From Galbula dea (taxonomy: Eukaryota; Chordata; Aves; Piciformes; Galbulidae), in NCBI GenBank assembly GCA_013399015.1, contig VWZX01010410.1, positions 310,001 to 374,000 on the forward strand: a DNA stretch of 64,000 nucleotides. Reading direction: 5' to 3'. The notes beneath the pieces are model-generated. The model saw only the letters and a program-made list of their open reading frames with translations, was not told where the DNA came from and ran no database searches. Positions 60,560-64,000 of the stretch are shown in pieces (positions within the stretch are counted from its first letter, which is position 1; each line of letters opens with the position of its first letter). The position numbers were made by a program, and so were the translations under genes.

Positions 60560-61420
60560 AACAAAACCACCGGGAACGAGATCTTATTTTGCATGCTTCT
60601 CACTGTTGTATTTTGCCCCAATTAGCATATTTTAAAGACAAGGTTTTTTAAAAAAAAAAATTCTCCTATCTGCCTGAACTGTTCTCAAGCTTTGAACTTT
60701 TCCATCCTTTCTATTGATTATGGCCAAGTGACCCATATTTAAAAAGCATTTACAATAAAATTATAGCACTTTCTTTTGTGCTGCCAGCTTTCCCAGTGAA
60801 AAGCTAAAATGTTTTAAAATTGTCACTTTTTGACAGAGGTAATGGCTGTAATATATTTAGTCTCTTCCCCCTTGTTGTGCTTAAAATGGCTATGCTAATA
60901 AAGGGCACAGCTGTCGATACTTTATGGCCTGCTGGGGGGAAGAGGGGGAATGAAGGCAAAAAACAGATTGACTGTGTGTCAACAAATGCAGCTGGGAAAG
61001 AAAAAAAGAAGCCCCTTGAAGGCCCCTGCAACTTAAAGTCCAAGATAAATGATGTTCCTATGCCTAAAAAAAAAAAAAAAATGGAGGTTGGAATTCAATA
61101 AAGGGGAACTGAAAAGGAAACTGCTTAAAACTAAAAGCCTTTTCTCTGCCTCTAGACAGCTTACAAGAGAAATGAGCAAAACTGACCACAGAAAGAGGGT
61201 GAGTGGCCAAGAAAGAAAACAAAAGCCTATCCTGGAAAATATATTGCGTCAACGAGTTATCTGAAGTGCATTATCGCTGGCGGGCGGAGAGCGGATATTT
61301 TAATGGAGATGCGACAACAAACTTTTACATGCTCCTGTCTTTTGGGGAGCAGGCTGCTTTGTGCCCAGGCCGGAGGGGAGGGGAAAGGAGAGCTGTAATT
61401 ATTTATAACAAATAAATAAG
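60560..61420. promoter_or_regulatory. Candidate conserved non-coding element(s)
   Basis: A repeat-free, non-coding stretch with sharply defined motif-rich blocks. Motifs include CAATTAGCAT, TTGATTATGG (PBX/HOX-like), TTTTTGACAG (MEIS-like), ACAGCTGT (E-box), GTCAACAAAT (forkhead-like) and TAATTATTTATAAC. The texture differs from the flanking intergenic DNA and resembles vertebrate developmental enhancers. This is a judgement from sequence texture; no alignment was possible. A run of 16 A at 61066-61081 splits it. Confidence 0.35.
61066..61081 (+). repeat. Poly(A) homopolymer (16 bases)
   Basis: Uninterrupted A run with no mobile element recognisable upstream. Confidence 0.9.
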
Positions 61421-63827
61421 GCTGGGACAAAATGGCTGGCAGGGGTGCTGGTGAAGGTTGATCCTTGGGGAACCAGGCCAGGCTGTCCCACAGCTGCAGT
61501 CCAGCATGGTGGTACCCTTTGGCCTTTGGGAGGAACTGTGGAATAAAAAAAAAATATATGCTTTTCCTATTCCTGGGGTGAGCAGCCATAGGGGGAGATG
61601 CCATTTTGTGTCCTGGCTGCCCTGCAAGGCCTCCTACTGTTAACTATGGTGAGCCAGGCCCAGGCAGTCAATATAACATGGCCCATCGTGCCCACATGTG
61701 AAAACAAGAAATGAGGCTGGCAGTGACTGACTGCTCTACCCAAGCCCTGGGGCAGGAAAAGCCAGTGGGAGCCATGCCCCAGCAGGGTGGGGATAGCAGA
61801 GGCAAAAGGGCTGTTGCCATTGGGAAGCCCTTTGCATAAAGGCTGGCCTGTCCTTGCCACCCTGGCAGCACTGCAGCCAAGTGGACAGGAAGGCTCGTCC
61901 TCTCCAGAGGTTGTATACCCCAAGGATATAAACAGGTGTTTTGATCACGGTGGTTTTATTATTTTTTAGCTAGAGGCCTGCCATTTTTCACTCATAGCAA
62001 TGTATGTCAGGACCTAGTCCTATGTTTCAGATAGAAATGACCCTTCAAATGCCTAGCTAGGAAAGAGAAAACCCCCATACTGTCCCCATAAAGGGCTGTG
62101 GCAAGTCCTGTCTTGCAAGTCAGGGGGGACGTGGGTACACCATGGAAAGGCTTGGGACCATTCCCAAGGCACAGCAAGAGGAGTAACAGGGTTGTAAGGC
62201 CCATAGGGATTGGGAGCTTGAATTACTGCTGTGAGGAAAGGACAATGTTGAGTGCAAACGTGCAAGAATGAGGTGGGTTTCATTCCCAAAGTTATGATGG
62301 AGGCAAACCCATAATAAAATAATGAATGGCAGGGAGCTGTTTGTCCATAGTCTTTTCTTGGACAACGATGAAAGATGAGGACTATTTTTCCTAGCCTAAG
62401 GCCAGGTGCCTTTGTATGTGCCTTGTTTCCTGAAGGCACACCAAGAGTATGGGTTATGGCTGTGTCAGTGCCACCATGGCTTCTCTATCCACCTGGTGAG
62501 AACCAGGATCCAGACACTTCCTTTACCTGTTTTGGGTCTGGAAAGAAACTTTCTGGGAAATAAAGGCTTGGCAGCAGGACAGGCCAGGAGAGCAAGCCAG
62601 CCTGAGAATAAGCTCTGCTTCTGCATTTGGAAGGTGAGGAGGTGCAGTCTGCAGTGGGATGGCCTGCTTTTAGGAGCTGTCTGCTCTACTCTTTCACCTT
62701 CCCACTTCTGTCATTCACCACACCCACCATTTTTTAAACAAATTTTCATTCAAGGCCTTTTTTTGCCTATTTGTTTACTCCCATTCAAAAACATCTGGAT
62801 GGAAAAAAGGGTTATCTGTTTTTTCAGTTTCCCACTTTTTGTGCATGTATGTTCTTTTTAACCTCTGCAAATTCCTTGAGAATGGGAGGAAAGAAAAATA
62901 AGTAACCAAAACCAAGGCAAAATCAGGAAATCGTCAGAAATCCTGAAATGAAATAAAACAGTCATGTTAAAATTTTACTAAAACAGCAGGACATTAAAAT
63001 GGCACAGAAAGTTCTCATTTCCTTCTGTAATTCTTTGGAAGAGTTTAAAAAGGCCATAATTTTTACTATTCCTGCTAGCTTTCACTTGGTAAAGCCCTTG
63101 CACCATTAGAGGTCAATACCTCCCAGAGTTTCAATGTTTGTGGGATAAACAGTTTGACTTTCCTTTTCTTTAGGAAAGAGTGGAGTTTGGTGTGGCTAAT
63201 GTGCAAGAGGAAAAACTGGAAGGTAGCTGTGCCCAAGGACGGAAGAGGTAAGAGACACCCCGCTGGCACTTTGGTTTCCTGGTTACTGCCCCATTTTGAA
63301 TTCAGAAAGCAAACTTCCTTGCCTGCAATGATGACACTATGTGAGTCCCATGGCCTTTTCATAGTTGATAGTTGGGAAAAAATGGAGAAAAACAGGAGAA
63401 AAATACCAGAACACTGAGTATGTGATACTACCTAGATGTTCACTGTTGTGGGTTGATATAATTTTACCAAGGTTCTCCTGAAGCAGGGTTAAAGATAGAA
63501 ATGCATGTTCCCTGCTTAAGTAAGAAGTAATGTTATGAAAACAAGTAGTGCTAAAGGTGGTGTGGTGCAAATAGCATGACCATAAGTAGCTCAGTAATAT
63601 CTGAACTGTAACTGTTGTTGAAGAACATCATCCAAAGGAAAATGTCCAGTAGGTTTCTGGAAGACTTGTGGCCCTGGGGCAACCAGTGTCTTCATCTATT
63701 ATTTGGAAAACAACCTGAAAATGCTGGAAGTAGCACAGAGGTGGTGAGTAACAGTCACAGGCAGTCAGTTACACAGAAGCTCCGTAATCCTTGTGTGGGG
63801 AATGCAGAAAAGTGCTGTCAGCCATGA
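61421..63827. other. Intergenic, no gene recognised
   Basis: Mixed-composition sequence, somewhat GC-richer at 61.4-62.6 kb. Overlapping open frames on both strands there reflect composition; none carries a known domain. Confidence 0.6.
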
Positions 63828-64000
63828 GAAATTGATCCCCTCTGTACAGTGCTAGTGAGACCACAACTGTGGGTAGATTCAGTGCCCATTACCCATGTAT
63901 CAGCAGAGGCCTGAAAAACCCAGTGAGATGATTTACAGTCATGCTGCTTAGCACACCCAGGGGAAGGCTAAGTGGAGGCTGTATATGAGCCAGAGCAGAT
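63828..64000 (+). mobile_element. Old CR1-like LINE fragment (runs off the window)
   Basis: GATCCCCTCTGTACAGTGCT, then AGTGAGACCACAACTG, aligns by eye with the CR1 ORF2 segment (CCCTCTGTAC..GCACTGGTGAGGCCACA). Beyond about 63900 the likeness is weak. Ancient and partial. Confidence 0.55.

Larger units (their letters stand above)
54831..60560. other. Region downstream of RIC8B, no gene recognised
   Basis: Contains a CR1 remnant at 55.3 kb and T/A-rich low complexity at 56.46-56.57 kb. Around 58.4-58.7 kb is a GC-richer patch with a splice-flanked 36-base segment. The downstream part could still be long 3'UTR of RIC8B. No TMEM263-like sequence was seen. Confidence 0.6.

Noticed and set aside
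61257..62861. Nest of overlapping frames on both strands as a gene (possibly TMEM263)
   Set aside because: None contains the glycine-rich membrane segments expected for TMEM263 or any other domain; no coherent splice pattern.

Overview
This window is vertebrate nuclear DNA, most likely from a bird. The evidence is the gene structure (short exons, GT-AG introns, a CpG-rich promoter), the dominant repeat family (CR1 LINE 3' ends with the short tandem tail built on ATTCTATG), a gammaretrovirus-like endogenous retrovirus (ERV), and the gene order RFX4 then RIC8B. I cannot name the species. No bacterial-type system (operon, CRISPR, phage or plasmid) is present.

Layout. Positions 1-621 are the 3' end of a CR1 LINE. 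From there to 6572 is intron of RFX4. The last RFX4 coding exon is 6573-6845, followed by a 3'UTR of about 1.2 kb with several poly(A) signals. An intergenic stretch to about 12.4 kb carries an antisense CR1 that stops close to the next promoter. A CpG-rich promoter (about 12.48-12.89 kb) with CCAAT, GC-box, ZNF143-like and overlapping E-box/CRE motifs leads into RIC8B. All ten coding exons of RIC8B can be read between 12893 and 53851 on the plus strand. They join in frame into a 536-residue protein, with introns of 153 bp to 15.7 kb. From about 54 kb to the end I see RIC8B 3'UTR, then intergenic DNA with CR1 remnants and a stretch around 60.5-61.4 kb that looks like a conserved non-coding element. 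TMEM263, the next gene expected from vertebrate synteny, is not recognisable.

RIC8B intron 2 (16233-31953) holds most of the structure. It has a perfect 98-bp tandem duplication at 21.8 kb. It also has a sense-oriented, badly decayed ERV of about 6 kb (25691 to about 31750) with one 5' LTR, a primer-binding site matching tRNA-Arg, a long leader with a perfect 28-bp palindrome, gag/pol/env remnants full of stops and deletions, and no detectable 3' LTR. Inside the ERV leader a single N separates two identical 205-bp copies, which looks like an unresolved assembly join.

Function. RFX4 is a winged-helix transcription factor of ciliated and neural cells. RIC8B is the cytosolic chaperone/GEF for Galpha-s and Galpha-olf, which act through cAMP. 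The two genes share a strand but have no evident functional link. No undescribed system was found. The best leads are the CRE in the promoter of a cAMP-pathway chaperone, the exon-9 cassette of RIC8B, the ERV leader palindrome, and the candidate conserved element at 60.5-61.4 kb.
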